From Cacconaster sp045641345 (lineage in GTDB: Bacteria; Bacteroidota; Bacteroidia; Bacteroidales; UBA932), in contig JAZUGR010000024.1 of the NCBI GenBank assembly GCA_045641345.1, forward strand, positions 1-64,000: DNA of 64,000 nucleotides, in the 5' to 3' direction. A program made the translations under genes and the position numbers. Positions 17,223 through 26,656 of this stretch are shown piece after piece. The notes beneath the pieces were generated by a model. It saw only the letters and a list, made by a program, of their open reading frames with translations. It made no database searches and was not told the DNA's origin. Numbering within the stretch: position 1 is the stretch's first letter; each line of letters begins with the position of its first letter.

Positions 17223-17268
17223 AGACAAAACCCGGAAAAAAGTTAACTACGTTAAAAAAACCAATCCG

Positions 17269-17276
17269 CAAATTTA
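17269..17276 (-). promoter_or_regulatory. -7 element upstream of PBP1A
   Basis: TAAATTTG on the minus strand, an exact TAnnTTTG match 46 nt before the PBP1A start. No convincing TTTG partner is found at the expected distance. Confidence 0.4.
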
Positions 17277-17287
17277 GGAATAAAAAT

Positions 17288-17319
17288 TTTGAATATTGCC
17301 GCTTTTGTCCGTTACTTTG
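17288..17319 (+). promoter_or_regulatory. Promoter of topA
   Basis: TTTG (17288-17291), a 20-nt spacer and TTACTTTG (17312-17319), one base from TAnnTTTG, 56 nt before the topA start. Confidence 0.55.
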
Positions 17320-17375
17320 CACTCCCCTTGGCCGCATTTAAGGCCTCGGGCATTCAACGCATAGGAGACAGGGAT

Positions 17376-19706
17376 ATGAGCGAAAATCTGGTAATCGTCG
17401 AATCACCGGGAAAGATCAAGAAAATCAGCGACTCGTTGGGAAAAGACTATGAGGTCAAAGCCTCGATCGGGCACATACGCGACCTTCCGGCCGACAAACT
17501 GTCGGTGGATGTCGACGGTTCGTTCGAACCCACCTATGTAATCCCCGCCGACAAGCAGAAAGTCGTGGCGGAACTCAAGGCTGCGGCACGCAAGGCCAAG
17601 ACGGTCTGGCTCGCATCCGATGAAGACCGCGAAGGGGAGGCCATTTCCTGGCATCTGTTCGAAACCCTCGATCTCGACAAGGCCAAGACCCGCAGGATAG
17701 CATTCCACGAAATCACCAAACCCGCCCTGCTGGAGGCCGTGAAGCATCCGCGCGAGATAGATATGAACCTGGTCAAGGCCCAGCAGGCCCGCAGGGTGCT
17801 CGACCGCCTTGTGGGATACGAACTTTCCCCCGTGCTGTGGAAAAAGCTCAAGAGCGGGCTTTCGGCGGGCCGCGTGCAGTCGGCTGTGTTGCGGCTGGTC
17901 GTCGACAGGGAAAGGGAGATCAACGCATTCACGGGAGAGAAGTATTTCCGCGTCGAAGCGCTGTTCGATGCCGGCGGGGTGCCCGTAAAGGCTCAGCTTG
18001 ACAGAAAGTTCGCCACGGAAGCCGAAGCCGGGGAGTTCCTCGACAGATGCCGCGGCTCCGTATTCAGCGTGAGCGACGTCTCCCGCAAGGAAGGCATCCG
18101 CACTCCGGCCGCCCCGTTCACGACATCACAACTGCAGCAGGAAGCCTCGCGCAAGATAGGCCTTTCCGTAAAGCAAACTATGTCTGCTGCGCAGAGGCTC
18201 TACGAGGCCGGACTCATCACCTATATGCGAACCGACTCGGTGAATCTCTCGTCACTGGCGACAAGCACCGCAAAGGAGGTTATCACCAGCACGTGGGGCA
18301 GCGATTATTCCAAACCCCGCGCCTACAAGACGAAATCAATGGGGGCCCAGGAGGCCCACGAGGCGATACGCCCCACATATATCGCGACTACCGAAATAGA
18401 CGGCACCCAGGTTGAGAAGAAGCTCTATTCACTGATCTGGAAAAGGACAGTGGCCTCGCAGATGGCCGACGCCCGCGTGGAAAAGACCACGGTCACCATA
18501 TCCGGCAGCGGAATCAGCGAGAACTTCATCGCATCGGGCGAAAGGGTGCTCTTCGACGGATTCCTCAAGGTATATATGGCCGGAGGCGACGGCGACGAGG
18601 ATGAAATCGGGACCATACCGGAGATCCGGCAGGGCGCAACCGTCTCCTACGACAGGATCACCGCCGTGGAGAGCAGCACACAGGCTCCTGCACGGTACAC
18701 CGAAGGGACCCTGATCAAAAAGATGGAGGAACTCGGCATCGGCCGTCCTTCGACATACGCCTCAACTGTCACCAACATTATCGACCGCGGCTATGTGATC
18801 AAAGGCGACAAGCCCGCCACCGTGCGCAGAATCACCGAAATCACCCTTCGCGACGGAAAAGTTTCGACGGCCGTCAAGGAGGAGAAGAGCGGCGCCGAAA
18901 AAAAGAAACTGTTCCCGGAAAACATAGGCATCTCCATCACCGATTATCTCGCCCGCTCGTTCCCCGAAATAATAGATTACGGATTCACAGCCCGCGTCGA
19001 GGACGAATTCGACAAGATTGCCGCCGGCAAGCAGCAGTGGAACGTGATGATAGGGGATTTCTACTCGGGTTTCCACAAGGGAATCGACAGGAGCCTGCAG
19101 GAGAAGGCCAGAAAAGACCAGATCCAGATAGGTACGGACCCCGCCACCGGAAAGAAGGTCATCGCCAGAATGGCCCGCTACGGGGCCGTCGTGCAGCTTG
19201 GCGAGGATGACGACAAGGACAAGAAGTTCGCGGGGCTCGAAAAGGGCGTGCTGCTCGAAAACGTGACTTTGGACTACGCTCTCAAGCTGTTGAGCCTGCC
19301 GAGGGAGGTCGGACAATGGAACGGCTGCCGGATGGTTGCGGCAATAGGCAGCCGCGGCCCGTACGTGAAATATGCCGGGAGCGACGGCAAGCCGGCCTAC
19401 GTATCCATCCCCTCCGGGATGAGCCCCTGCACGATTACCGAAGAGGAGGCCCGCAAGCTTGTCGAAAGCAGTTCGACAGGCAGGAGCAACGGGCCCATCG
19501 CCGAATTCCCCGAAGACGGGATCCTGATTCTCAACGGCAAATACGGGCCATACATCAAGGCAGGCGGGTCGAACTATAAAATCCCCCGCGGAACCGATCC
19601 CGCATCCCTGACAAGGGAGGAGGCCAAAGCCATAGTGGAGGGCGGCAAGGCGTCAACCCCTTCAAGGCGCAGGGCGAAGGCCGCCGGAAAGGGAGGGAAG
19701 GCTTGA
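17376..19706 (+). CDS. topA: DNA topoisomerase I
   Basis: The 776-aa type IA topoisomerase relaxes negative supercoils. The Toprim domain opens the protein (LVIVESPGKIKKI, then ASDEDREGEAISWHL), and the active-site tyrosine is in LITYMRTDSVNLS. The C-terminus has no four-cysteine zinc fingers; instead it carries repeated topo-C modules (for example RGPYVKY and GKYGPYIKAG) and a basic tail. This arrangement is common in Bacteroidetes. ATG 17376 with AGGAGA just upstream is preferred over an open 29-codon extension. A bidirectional terminator follows. Confidence 0.97.
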   Translation: MSENLVIVESPGKIKKISDSLGKDYEVKASIGHIRDLPADKLSVDVDGSFEPTYVIPADKQKVVAELKAAARKAKTVWLASDEDREGEAISWHLFETLDLDKAKTRRIAFHEITKPALLEAVKHPREIDMNLVKAQQARRVLDRLVGYELSPVLWKKLKSGLSAGRVQSAVLRLVVDREREINAFTGEKYFRVEALFDAGGVPVKAQLDRKFATEAEAGEFLDRCRGSVFSVSDVSRKEGIRTPAAPFTTSQLQQEASRKIGLSVKQTMSAAQRLYEAGLITYMRTDSVNLSSLATSTAKEVITSTWGSDYSKPRAYKTKSMGAQEAHEAIRPTYIATTEIDGTQVEKKLYSLIWKRTVASQMADARVEKTTVTISGSGISENFIASGERVLFDGFLKVYMAGGDGDEDEIGTIPEIRQGATVSYDRITAVESSTQAPARYTEGTLIKKMEELGIGRPSTYASTVTNIIDRGYVIKGDKPATVRRITEITLRDGKVSTAVKEEKSGAEKKKLFPENIGISITDYLARSFPEIIDYGFTARVEDEFDKIAAGKQQWNVMIGDFYSGFHKGIDRSLQEKARKDQIQIGTDPATGKKVIARMARYGAVVQLGEDDDKDKKFAGLEKGVLLENVTLDYALKLLSLPREVGQWNGCRMVAAIGSRGPYVKYAGSDGKPAYVSIPSGMSPCTITEEEARKLVESSSTGRSNGPIAEFPEDGILILNGKYGPYIKAGGSNYKIPRGTDPASLTREEAKAIVEGGKASTPSRRRAKAAGKGGKA

Positions 19707-19750
19707 ACCAAGGGGAACACCCCGACATAGTCAACTTACAATTTATAACA

Positions 19751-19790
19751 TAAAAAATACCCCATAGAGCACACTATGGAGTATTTTTTA
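19751..19790. terminator. Symmetric terminator after topA
   Basis: Arms at 19757-19767 and 19774-19784 pair over 11 bp with one mismatch around a 6-nt loop. The hairpin is flanked by a run of A before and a run of T after, so it could work on both strands. Confidence 0.75.
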
Positions 19791-19798
19791 TATCTTTG
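19791..19798 (+). promoter_or_regulatory. -7 element for the Lrp-family gene
   Basis: TATCTTTG matches TAnnTTTG exactly, begins right at the end of the topA terminator T-run, and lies 23 nt before the start codon. The upstream TTTG is not evident. Confidence 0.45.
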
Positions 19799-19821
19799 CA
19801 GCGTCAAAAATCCCAAATGTT

Positions 19822-20334
19822 ATGACAAATTATAAAATAGACGACATCGACCAGAAAATCCTGGGATTCCTGATCAAGAATGCCAGAATGCCGTTCCTCG
19901 AGATTGCAAGGGAGTGCGGTGTATCCGGTGCAGCCATCCACCAACGTGTCAAAAAGATGGAATCAAACGGCATAATCACCGGCAGCCGCCTTCTGGTAAA
20001 GCCCAAGGCACTGGGATTGAACGTATGTGCATTCATGGCCGTATCGCTCACCAAGGCCGGTAGCTACCAGCAGGTCATCAACTGTCTCAAAAAGATTCCC
20101 GCGGTGGTCGAGTGTCATTTCATAACCGGTGAATTTGCGCTCCTCCTCAAGATATACTGCCTGAATCACGACCACCTGATGAAGGTGATAATAAACACCA
20201 TCCAGAACATCCCCAACGTGGTCAAGACGCAGACCTGGATTTCGCTCGACCAGGCGATAGACCGTCAGGTATGGGTCAAGGATTTTCCTGAAGAGGACAA
20301 AGGGGGCGAAGAAGCAGATCCCTGGCAAAAATAA
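19822..20334 (+). CDS. Lrp/AsnC-family transcriptional regulator
   Basis: The 170-aa protein starts with a helix-turn-helix domain (IDDIDQKILGFLIKNARM, then CGVSGAAIHQRVKKM) and continues with the RAM ligand-binding domain (FMAVSLTKAGSY, then ECHFITGEFALLLKI). Family members form octamers that respond to amino acids and control amino-acid metabolism. It is a single gene, and its target is not visible. Its last 59 nt overlap the 3' end of the convergent ispD gene, so the C-terminal acidic tail (PEEDKGGEEADPWQK) is coded in shared DNA. Confidence 0.92.
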   Translation: MTNYKIDDIDQKILGFLIKNARMPFLEIARECGVSGAAIHQRVKKMESNGIITGSRLLVKPKALGLNVCAFMAVSLTKAGSYQQVINCLKKIPAVVECHFITGEFALLLKIYCLNHDHLMKVIINTIQNIPNVVKTQTWISLDQAIDRQVWVKDFPEEDKGGEEADPWQK

Positions 20335-20977
20335 GATCTTCGGCCGTGGTGATCTTGATATTCTCCCTGCGGCCTTCGCAGAGTGATATCCTGCATCCCA
20401 TCGCCTCCACAACCGAAGCGTCGTCCGTGAAAGATACCGAATAGGGCTGTCTGTAGGCCTCTTTCAGAAGTTCGGACCTGAACACCTGCGGCGTCTGCAC
20501 GGCCACGAAGCGTGACCTGTCGACAGCCGAAGAAGAGCCTTCCGGCCCGATTTCACGGATGGAATCAATCACCGGAAGCACGGGTACCGCCGACCCGTCG
20601 GCGCGCGCCGTTTCGAACAGCGACGAGATGAAGCCGGCGCTGACAAAGGGTCTCACACCATCGTGGACGGCAACCAGAGCGCCGTCGGGTACGTACTCCA
20701 GTGCATTCTGCACGGAATGGAAACGGGTTATGCCCCCCGAAGGCATCGAATATCGTTCGATGAAGCCGCTCTTCTCGCAATATTCTTTCCAGAACTGCTT
20801 GTACTGCCCCGGGATCACGGTAATTATCCCGATCGATGGGTCGTACTCCAGAAACCGCTCCACAGTGTGCCGCAAAATGGGTTTGCCGCACAATTCGATG
20901 AATTGCTTGGGGGTTGTACTTCCCATCCGACGGCCGGAACCTCCGGCCAGAATGACAGCAAATTTCCGTTCGCCCAT
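20276..20977 (-). CDS. ispD: 2-C-methyl-D-erythritol 4-phosphate cytidylyltransferase
   Basis: The 233-aa enzyme activates MEP with CTP in the non-mevalonate isoprenoid pathway. It begins with the nucleotide-binding motif VILAGGSGRRMGS and keeps AVHDGVRPFVS, QTPQVFR and the TDDASVVE motif near the C-terminus. ATG 20977 is chosen over an upstream in-frame TTG. It ends inside the convergent Lrp-family gene, with a 59-nt overlap, and its C-terminal LLRPLCPLQENP extension is encoded in that overlap. Confidence 0.95.
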   Translation of the reverse strand: MGERKFAVILAGGSGRRMGSTTPKQFIELCGKPILRHTVERFLEYDPSIGIITVIPGQYKQFWKEYCEKSGFIERYSMPSGGITRFHSVQNALEYVPDGALVAVHDGVRPFVSAGFISSLFETARADGSAVPVLPVIDSIREIGPEGSSSAVDRSRFVAVQTPQVFRSELLKEAYRQPYSVSFTDDASVVEAMGCRISLCEGRRENIKITTAEDLIFARDLLLRPLCPLQENP

Positions 20978-21008
20978 CAAAGAAATGCAAAAAGTTTCGT
21001 TTCGACCG

Positions 21009-21037
21009 CAAAAATAAAACTTTTATTATTATTTTTG
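21009..21037. promoter_or_regulatory. Divergent -7 elements between ispD and mreB
   Basis: Two exact TAnnTTTG elements face apart: TATTTTTG on the minus strand at 21016-21009 (toward ispD) and on the plus strand at 21030-21037 (toward mreB). Neither has a clear TTTG at the right distance, and the region is A/T-rich, so chance is possible. Confidence 0.35.
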
Positions 21038-21061
21038 TTTTCTGCAACAATATGATTGAAA

Positions 21062-22084
21062 ATGGCGTTTTCTTTTCTGTCACAGGAACTGGCAATAGAT
21101 CTCGGTACGGCGAATACCGTGATCTTCATGAACGATAAAAAAATAATCGACGAGCCCTCGATTGTGGCCATCGACAAAAGCACCGGGCACCTTATCGCCG
21201 TGGGCAATGCCGCAAAGCAGATGCACGAAAGGACGAGTCCCAACATCAGGACGGTCCGTCCCCTGAAGGATGGCGTCATAGCCGATTTCGAGGCCGCTGA
21301 AATGATGATCCGCGGATTCATCAAAAAGATAAATTCCAGCCACAGCAGGATATTCTCACCCAACCTCCGTATGGTGGTGTGCATCCCCTCCGGCAGTACG
21401 GCCGTTGAAGTGAGGGCCGTGCGCGACGCCGCAGAAAGGTCGGGCGGCCGGGAAGTGTATCTGATATTCGAGCCTATGGCGGCAGCCCTCGGAATAGGGA
21501 TCAACGTAACGGCTCCCTCGGGAAGCATGGTGGTCGATATCGGAGGCGGTACCACGGAGATAGCCGTCATCTCCCTCGGGGGAATCGTGGCAGACCAGAG
21601 CATCAAGACCGCCGGCGACGTATTCACCGCCGACATCCAGCAGTATATGCGCCAGCAGTACAATATCCGTGTGGGTGAAATAACGGCCGAGAAAATCAAG
21701 ATCGATGCCGGTGCGGCGATACCCGACCTCGACGAGCCGGTGGCCCCCTGCGTGGTGAGCGGCCCCAACATCATGACCGTACACCCGGTGGAAGCATCCA
21801 TCTCATCGCAGGAAATCGCCCATTGCCTCGACAAGTCACTGGTACGCATCGAAACGGGCATCATTTCCGTACTCGAGCAGACCCCTCCCGAACTCTACTC
21901 CGACATAGTGAAGAAGGGTATTTTCCTTACGGGTGGCGGAGCACTGCTCAGAGGCCTTGACAAGCGCCTTTCCGCAAAGATGAACATTCCGTTCCACGTT
22001 GCCGAAGACCCGCTGAGGGCAGTTGCCCGCGGCACGTGCAACGCGCTCAAGAACATAGGCAAATACTCCTTCCTGATGAGATAG
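21062..22084 (+). CDS. mreB: Rod shape-determining protein MreB
   Basis: The 340-aa bacterial actin begins MAFSFLSQELAIDLGTANT, which carries the phosphate-1 loop of the actin fold. The phosphate-2 loop is MVVDIGGGTTEIAV and the adenosine loop is GIFLTGGGALL. It forms membrane-bound filaments that guide lateral wall synthesis. It is the first gene of a run with mreC, mreD, PBP2 and rodA, separated from mreC by 4 nt. The protein is cytoplasmic and normal in length. Confidence 0.97.
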   Translation: MAFSFLSQELAIDLGTANTVIFMNDKKIIDEPSIVAIDKSTGHLIAVGNAAKQMHERTSPNIRTVRPLKDGVIADFEAAEMMIRGFIKKINSSHSRIFSPNLRMVVCIPSGSTAVEVRAVRDAAERSGGREVYLIFEPMAAALGIGINVTAPSGSMVVDIGGGTTEIAVISLGGIVADQSIKTAGDVFTADIQQYMRQQYNIRVGEITAEKIKIDAGAAIPDLDEPVAPCVVSGPNIMTVHPVEASISSQEIAHCLDKSLVRIETGIISVLEQTPPELYSDIVKKGIFLTGGGALLRGLDKRLSAKMNIPFHVAEDPLRAVARGTCNALKNIGKYSFLMR

Positions 22085-22088
22085 GAGG

Positions 22089-22880
22089 ATGAGGCGCAAC
22101 GGTACCATAGACACGATCAAGTCTCTGGCGGTATTCGTCGCTCTCGGCATTCTTTCCATAGTACTGGTCATCAACAACGGTGCAGTACAGCGTTACAGGG
22201 TCCTGAGCTTCTCAAGAAGTGTCAACGCCGCCCTGTGGAAGGCTCTCGGCGGCGCTCGCAGCGCCTCTTTCTACAGAGCCGAGAACGACCGCCTCGCCAC
22301 AGAAAACCTCGCACTGATGCAGGAGGTCGCCTCCTGCCGCGCAGCCGCTGCTCTTCAGGAAACGGTGACGGACGAGCGCGGATACAGGTTCATCTCCGCA
22401 AAAGTGGTGAAGAACACCACCAACATGCAGAACAACTTCCTGATTCTCGACGTAGGGACGGACAACGGAATAAGCGACGGTATGGGGGTTGTCACAGGCA
22501 ACGGAATAGTGGGCATAGTCGAGGCTACCGACCGGCACTATTGCAGGGTCTCCTCATTCCTGAGCGCATCCCAACCGGCAAGCGTAAAAATCAGCAGGAC
22601 GCAGGCGTTCGGTCCTCTGTCGTGGTCGGGGACGAGCATCCGCAAGGCGCATATCACCGAAATTCCGACACATGCCGAAGTCACACCGGGCGACACTGTG
22701 GTGACAAGCGGTTTTTCAGCCATATTCCCGCCCGAAATACCTGTGGGCACGGTCACCGGAGTCACTTCCGACGGAATCTACAACGACGTTGACGTCGACC
22801 TGCTGCTGGACTTCAACTCCCTGCAGCACGTCTTCGTGGTCAGGAACCTCGACGGGAAAGAAATAAACGGTCTGCTATGA
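22089..22880 (+). CDS. mreC: Rod shape-determining protein MreC
   Basis: The 263-aa protein has one N-terminal membrane helix (SLAVFVALGILSIVLVI), a coiled-coil stretch (FYRAENDRLATENLALMQEV) and the periplasmic beta-domain pair typical of MreC (LDVGTDNGISDGMGVVTGNG, then GDTVVTSGFSAIFPPEIPVG). It links MreB to the PBP2-RodA synthase. A GGAGG lies immediately against the start codon. The last 4 nt overlap mreD. Confidence 0.95.
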   Translation: MRRNGTIDTIKSLAVFVALGILSIVLVINNGAVQRYRVLSFSRSVNAALWKALGGARSASFYRAENDRLATENLALMQEVASCRAAAALQETVTDERGYRFISAKVVKNTTNMQNNFLILDVGTDNGISDGMGVVTGNGIVGIVEATDRHYCRVSSFLSASQPASVKISRTQAFGPLSWSGTSIRKAHITEIPTHAEVTPGDTVVTSGFSAIFPPEIPVGTVTGVTSDGIYNDVDVDLLLDFNSLQHVFVVRNLDGKEINGLL

Positions 22881-23383
22881 ACAAACAATCGGTCATCATA
22901 TTGTCGTATGTCCTGATATTCCTGCTTCAGGTGGTGAGCGACTGTTTCCTGGATACGGGTCTCTATGTGCACATATGCCTACTGCCCCTGGTGATAATCG
23001 CATTGCCCTACAAGTGGAAGCCGGGTGTCGTCATGCCGGTGGCATTCGCCCTGGGTCTGCTTGCCGACATCCTCTCGGGAGGGGTGCTCGGGGTCAATGC
23101 CGGAGCATCGCTCGTCGCCTCATCCATAAGGAATCCTGCATACCGGTATCTCGTTTCGACGGACGGCCAGCTGCCTGCGCAGATTCCCTCGTCGGTCCTC
23201 CTGCATACGGGGCCGTACCTCAGATATCTGTCGGTTGTGGTAATCCTCTATCTGGCAGCATACATACTGCTGGATGCCCCGGCCAGGGGAACCGCATCAT
23301 TCTTCATTGCAAGGCTGGCAGCCAGCGCGGGGGCAAGCATTGCAGCCTGCTACGCATTGAACCTGCTCCTGTCCAGAAATTGA
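22877..23383 (+). CDS. mreD: Rod shape-determining protein MreD
   Basis: The 168-aa protein is mostly hydrophobic with about five or six membrane helices, and contains LGLLADILSGGVLGVNA, the conserved MreD loop. MreD is an inner-membrane partner of MreC in the elongasome. Its start overlaps mreC by 4 nt and its stop lies 1 nt before the PBP2 start. Identification rests on both topology and position. Confidence 0.9.
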   Translation: MNKQSVIILSYVLIFLLQVVSDCFLDTGLYVHICLLPLVIIALPYKWKPGVVMPVAFALGLLADILSGGVLGVNAGASLVASSIRNPAYRYLVSTDGQLPAQIPSSVLLHTGPYLRYLSVVVILYLAAYILLDAPARGTASFFIARLAASAGASIAACYALNLLLSRN

Positions 23384-23384
23384 A

Positions 23385-25226
23385 ATGAATCCGTACTCAT
23401 ATAGGAAAGACATTCTCGTATGGAGCGTCGTGTCCCTTCTGGCCATCATCACCATACGTCTTTTCGTGATTCAGATAATCAAGACGGACTACCGCGTGAA
23501 CGCCGAAAACAATGCGTTCAAATATGAAACGAGATATCCCGCACGAGGCCTGATACGCGACCGTGGCGGAAGAATCATAGTCGACAACAAAATCACATAC
23601 GACATTCAGGTCACGCCCCACAACGTAACCGCTTTCGATACCTTGGAATTCTGCCGCATATTCGATATCGACACCTCCTTCATCAACGAACGGTTCAGAT
23701 ACTACAGGGAGTACCGCACCCGCATCGGATACCAGTCCATGGTGCTTCTCAAGCAGGTCCCGGCCGAGCAATACAACGTCTTTGTGGAAAAGATCTACAG
23801 ATACCAGGGATTCTCGGGCATACCGCGCACCAGCCGTATGTACAATTATGACGCCGGGGGCAATCTCCTCGGATACATCTCCGAGGTGGATGCCGGTTTC
23901 ATAAAGAAACACCCCGAATACCGCAGCGGCGACTATGCCGGCCGCACCGGAATGGAGGACGCATACGAAAACATCCTCCGCGGTGAAAAGGGGTATGCCA
24001 TCTATCTGAGGGATGCCCGCAACAGGATTGTCGGAAGGTACAAGAACGGCGAAGCCGACAAGGCGGCGGTGGCCGGAGAAGATGTCTATACCACAATCGA
24101 CGCCCCCCTGCAGGCCTACGGCGAACGCCTTATGAAGAACAAGGTGGGGTCGATAGTTGCAATCGAGCCTTCGACCGGCGAGATACTGTCGATGGTATCG
24201 AGCCCCGGAATAAGCGTGGACCAGCTGGTGGAGATAAGCAAACACTACAAGGACCTTGTCTCCGACCCGTACAGGCCGATGTTCAACAGGGCGGTGATGT
24301 CGCCGCAGCCGCCTGGATCGGTGTTCAAGCTGGTCAACGGCCTCATCGGCCTTCAGGAAGGGGTCATCACCCCCGCCTCCTCATTTCCGTGCAGCAGGGG
24401 ATATCACGTCGGGTCGCTCACCGTAGGCTGCCATTCCCATCCCAGCCCGCTTGACCTCCATCACGGCATAATGATGTCGTGCAACGCCTATTTCTGCCAC
24501 GTGTTCCGAGCCATCATCGACAACCGGAAACACAAGAACACCCGCGAGGCCTTTGAAGTCTGGAAGAGTTACGTGGAGAGTTTCGGATTCGGGCAGAAAC
24601 TCGGAAGCGACATACGCTCCGAGAGTGCCGGAACCCTGCCGACTGCAGCGGGATATGACAGGCTCCACGGCAAGAACGCCTGGAAATCGCTGTCGATCAT
24701 ATCCCTCTCCATCGGCCAGGGAGAACTGGGATGCACCCCGCTCCATCTGGCCAACCTAGCCGCGACCATTGCCAACAGAGGCTATTACTATATCCCCCAT
24801 CTCCAGAAAGACACGCCTCAGTGCCCGATTGACGAAAGGTTCCATCAACGCCACTATACCCTGGTGGATACCGTTCATTTCACCGAAATAGTCAAGGGGA
24901 TGGAGATGGCCGTGAGCGGAGGGGCCGGGGCCACGGCCCGTATTGCGGCGATTCCCGGAGTGACAGTGTGCGGCAAAACCGGAACGGCGCAGAATCCCCA
25001 CGGCGACGACCATTCGGTATTCATCTGCTTCGCCCCCAAGGACAATCCGCGCATCGCCGTGGCGGCATATATCGAAAATGCCGGATTCGGAGCAACGTGG
25101 GCGGCGCCGATTGCATCCCTTATGGTGGAGAAATACCTCAACGGCGAAATCGGAGCCGGACGGAAGGATCTTGAGAAAAGGATAACCGACGCCTATCTTC
25201 TGAACAAAGTCAAAGTAAGGAAATGA
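23385..25226 (+). CDS. mrdA: Penicillin-binding protein 2 (elongasome transpeptidase)
   Basis: The 613-aa class B penicillin-binding protein has one N-terminal membrane helix, a PBP dimerisation region (ARGLIRDRGGRIIVDN) and a transpeptidase domain with SxxK in PPGSVFKLV, SCN in MMSCNAYFC and KTG in CGKTGTAQNPH. It crosslinks peptidoglycan made by RodA during elongation. It overlaps rodA by 4 nt, in the order found in most Bacteroidetes. Confidence 0.96.
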   Translation: MNPYSYRKDILVWSVVSLLAIITIRLFVIQIIKTDYRVNAENNAFKYETRYPARGLIRDRGGRIIVDNKITYDIQVTPHNVTAFDTLEFCRIFDIDTSFINERFRYYREYRTRIGYQSMVLLKQVPAEQYNVFVEKIYRYQGFSGIPRTSRMYNYDAGGNLLGYISEVDAGFIKKHPEYRSGDYAGRTGMEDAYENILRGEKGYAIYLRDARNRIVGRYKNGEADKAAVAGEDVYTTIDAPLQAYGERLMKNKVGSIVAIEPSTGEILSMVSSPGISVDQLVEISKHYKDLVSDPYRPMFNRAVMSPQPPGSVFKLVNGLIGLQEGVITPASSFPCSRGYHVGSLTVGCHSHPSPLDLHHGIMMSCNAYFCHVFRAIIDNRKHKNTREAFEVWKSYVESFGFGQKLGSDIRSESAGTLPTAAGYDRLHGKNAWKSLSIISLSIGQGELGCTPLHLANLAATIANRGYYYIPHLQKDTPQCPIDERFHQRHYTLVDTVHFTEIVKGMEMAVSGGAGATARIAAIPGVTVCGKTGTAQNPHGDDHSVFICFAPKDNPRIAVAAYIENAGFGATWAAPIASLMVEKYLNGEIGAGRKDLEKRITDAYLLNKVKVRK

Positions 25227-26656
25227 CCGGCAACGTCAAACTGCGCAACCTCGATCCGGTAATCATCGGATGTTACATCTTCCTGATAATCTTCGGGTGG
25301 ATGAACATATATGCCTCATCCTGTCAGGAAACCGGAACGTGGGTTTTCGAGAGCGGCTCCAAATACGCCATGCAACTCATCTGGATAGGGTCGGCTCTGG
25401 CCATCGATCTCGTTCTCCTGCTGCTGGTGCCGAAAAGTTTCTACAATATGGGGGCATGGCTGGTTTACGGAATCCTCGTCGCGCTGCTGATGGTGACAAT
25501 CTTTCTCGGAAAGGAAGTGAACGGTTCCAAATCATGGCTCGTCCTCGGCCCGTTGAGATTGCAGCCGGCCGAATTCTCCAAGATAGGTGTCACCCTCGCC
25601 CTGTGCTCGATTATGGAGAAATACACTTTCTCCTTTACGAACAGGCGCGACGTGATGAAGATCCTTTTCACGCTGGCCGTTCCTGCGCTGCTGATCCTTC
25701 TTCAGAAGGAAACGGGCCTGATTCTGGTTTACGCAGGTTTCTTCCTCGTCTTTTTCAGGGAGGGTATGAGCGGTTGGGTGCTTGCTTCAGGAATCCTTGC
25801 CATAGCCCTGTTCATCTTCACGCTGATATTCTCCCCATACACCACCATCGTCATATGGATAGGACTGGTGTTTCTCTATGCGGCCCTCTACTCCCGAAGA
25901 TTCTGGCTTACCTTCCTGATCGGGGCAGCCGTTACGACCATCGTGGCTCTGGCTCCCGGACTGCTGATGACGGGAGACCTGGCACCCGCGCTCTCCAGAT
26001 TCAAACCCGAGACGTGGCTTGCCATCATCACGCTGCCTGTCGCCGCATGCATCATCACAGTCCTCTACTACACCAAAGACAATCCGCACCTGAGGCTGGC
26101 CCTTACGGCGTTCGCCGCAGGGCTGGCATTCATATTGTCGTGCGACTTCGCTTTCAACTCCGTGCTGCAGGACCACCAGCGGCTTAGAATCGAACAGCTG
26201 CTCGGCATAAAGGACGACCCTATGGGAGCCGGATACAACGTGCACCAGTCGATGATAGCGATAGGCTCCGGAGGATTTGCCGGAAAGGGATTCACACAGG
26301 GCACCCAGACCAAGTTCGACTTCGTGCCAGAGCAGAGCACCGACTTCATTTTCTGCACGGTGGGCGAAGAGTGGGGATTCATCGGGTCCCTTGTCGTAAT
26401 AATATGCTACGGACTCCTGATCATAAGGCTGTACTCTTCGGCCGAAAAGCAGAAGGACAAGTTCAACCGGGTATTCGGATACTGCGTCGCCTCGTGCATC
26501 CTCGTACACGTGGTGATAAACATAGGTATGACCATCGGATTGATGCCTGTAATCGGCATCCCGCTGCCGATGCTCAGCTACGGAGGATCATCATTGTGGG
26601 TGTTCAGTATTTTAATTTTCGTATATTTACGCCTTGATTTGGAATCAAAATGGTAA
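25223..26656 (+). CDS. rodA: Rod shape-determining protein RodA (SEDS glycosyltransferase)
   Basis: The 477-aa polytopic membrane protein belongs to the SEDS family. It has about ten helices and the SEDS signatures GSKSWLVLGPLRLQPAEFSK and FVPEQSTDFIFCTVGEEWGF, ending IPLPMLSYGGSS. RodA polymerises lipid II with PBP2 for side-wall growth. It is about 100 residues longer than E. coli RodA because of a central hydrophobic insert, as is usual in Bacteroidales. It overlaps the gcvP reading frame by 7 nt. Confidence 0.95.
   Translation: MTGNVKLRNLDPVIIGCYIFLIIFGWMNIYASSCQETGTWVFESGSKYAMQLIWIGSALAIDLVLLLLVPKSFYNMGAWLVYGILVALLMVTIFLGKEVNGSKSWLVLGPLRLQPAEFSKIGVTLALCSIMEKYTFSFTNRRDVMKILFTLAVPALLILLQKETGLILVYAGFFLVFFREGMSGWVLASGILAIALFIFTLIFSPYTTIVIWIGLVFLYAALYSRRFWLTFLIGAAVTTIVALAPGLLMTGDLAPALSRFKPETWLAIITLPVAACIITVLYYTKDNPHLRLALTAFAAGLAFILSCDFAFNSVLQDHQRLRIEQLLGIKDDPMGAGYNVHQSMIAIGSGGFAGKGFTQGTQTKFDFVPEQSTDFIFCTVGEEWGFIGSLVVIICYGLLIIRLYSSAEKQKDKFNRVFGYCVASCILVHVVINIGMTIGLMPVIGIPLPMLSYGGSSLWVFSILIFVYLRLDLESKW

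Noticed and set aside
15087..17246. A 719-codon open frame opposite PBP1A
   Set aside because: Same reason: PBP1A carries all its catalytic motifs on the other strand, and this frame has no domain or ribosome-binding site.
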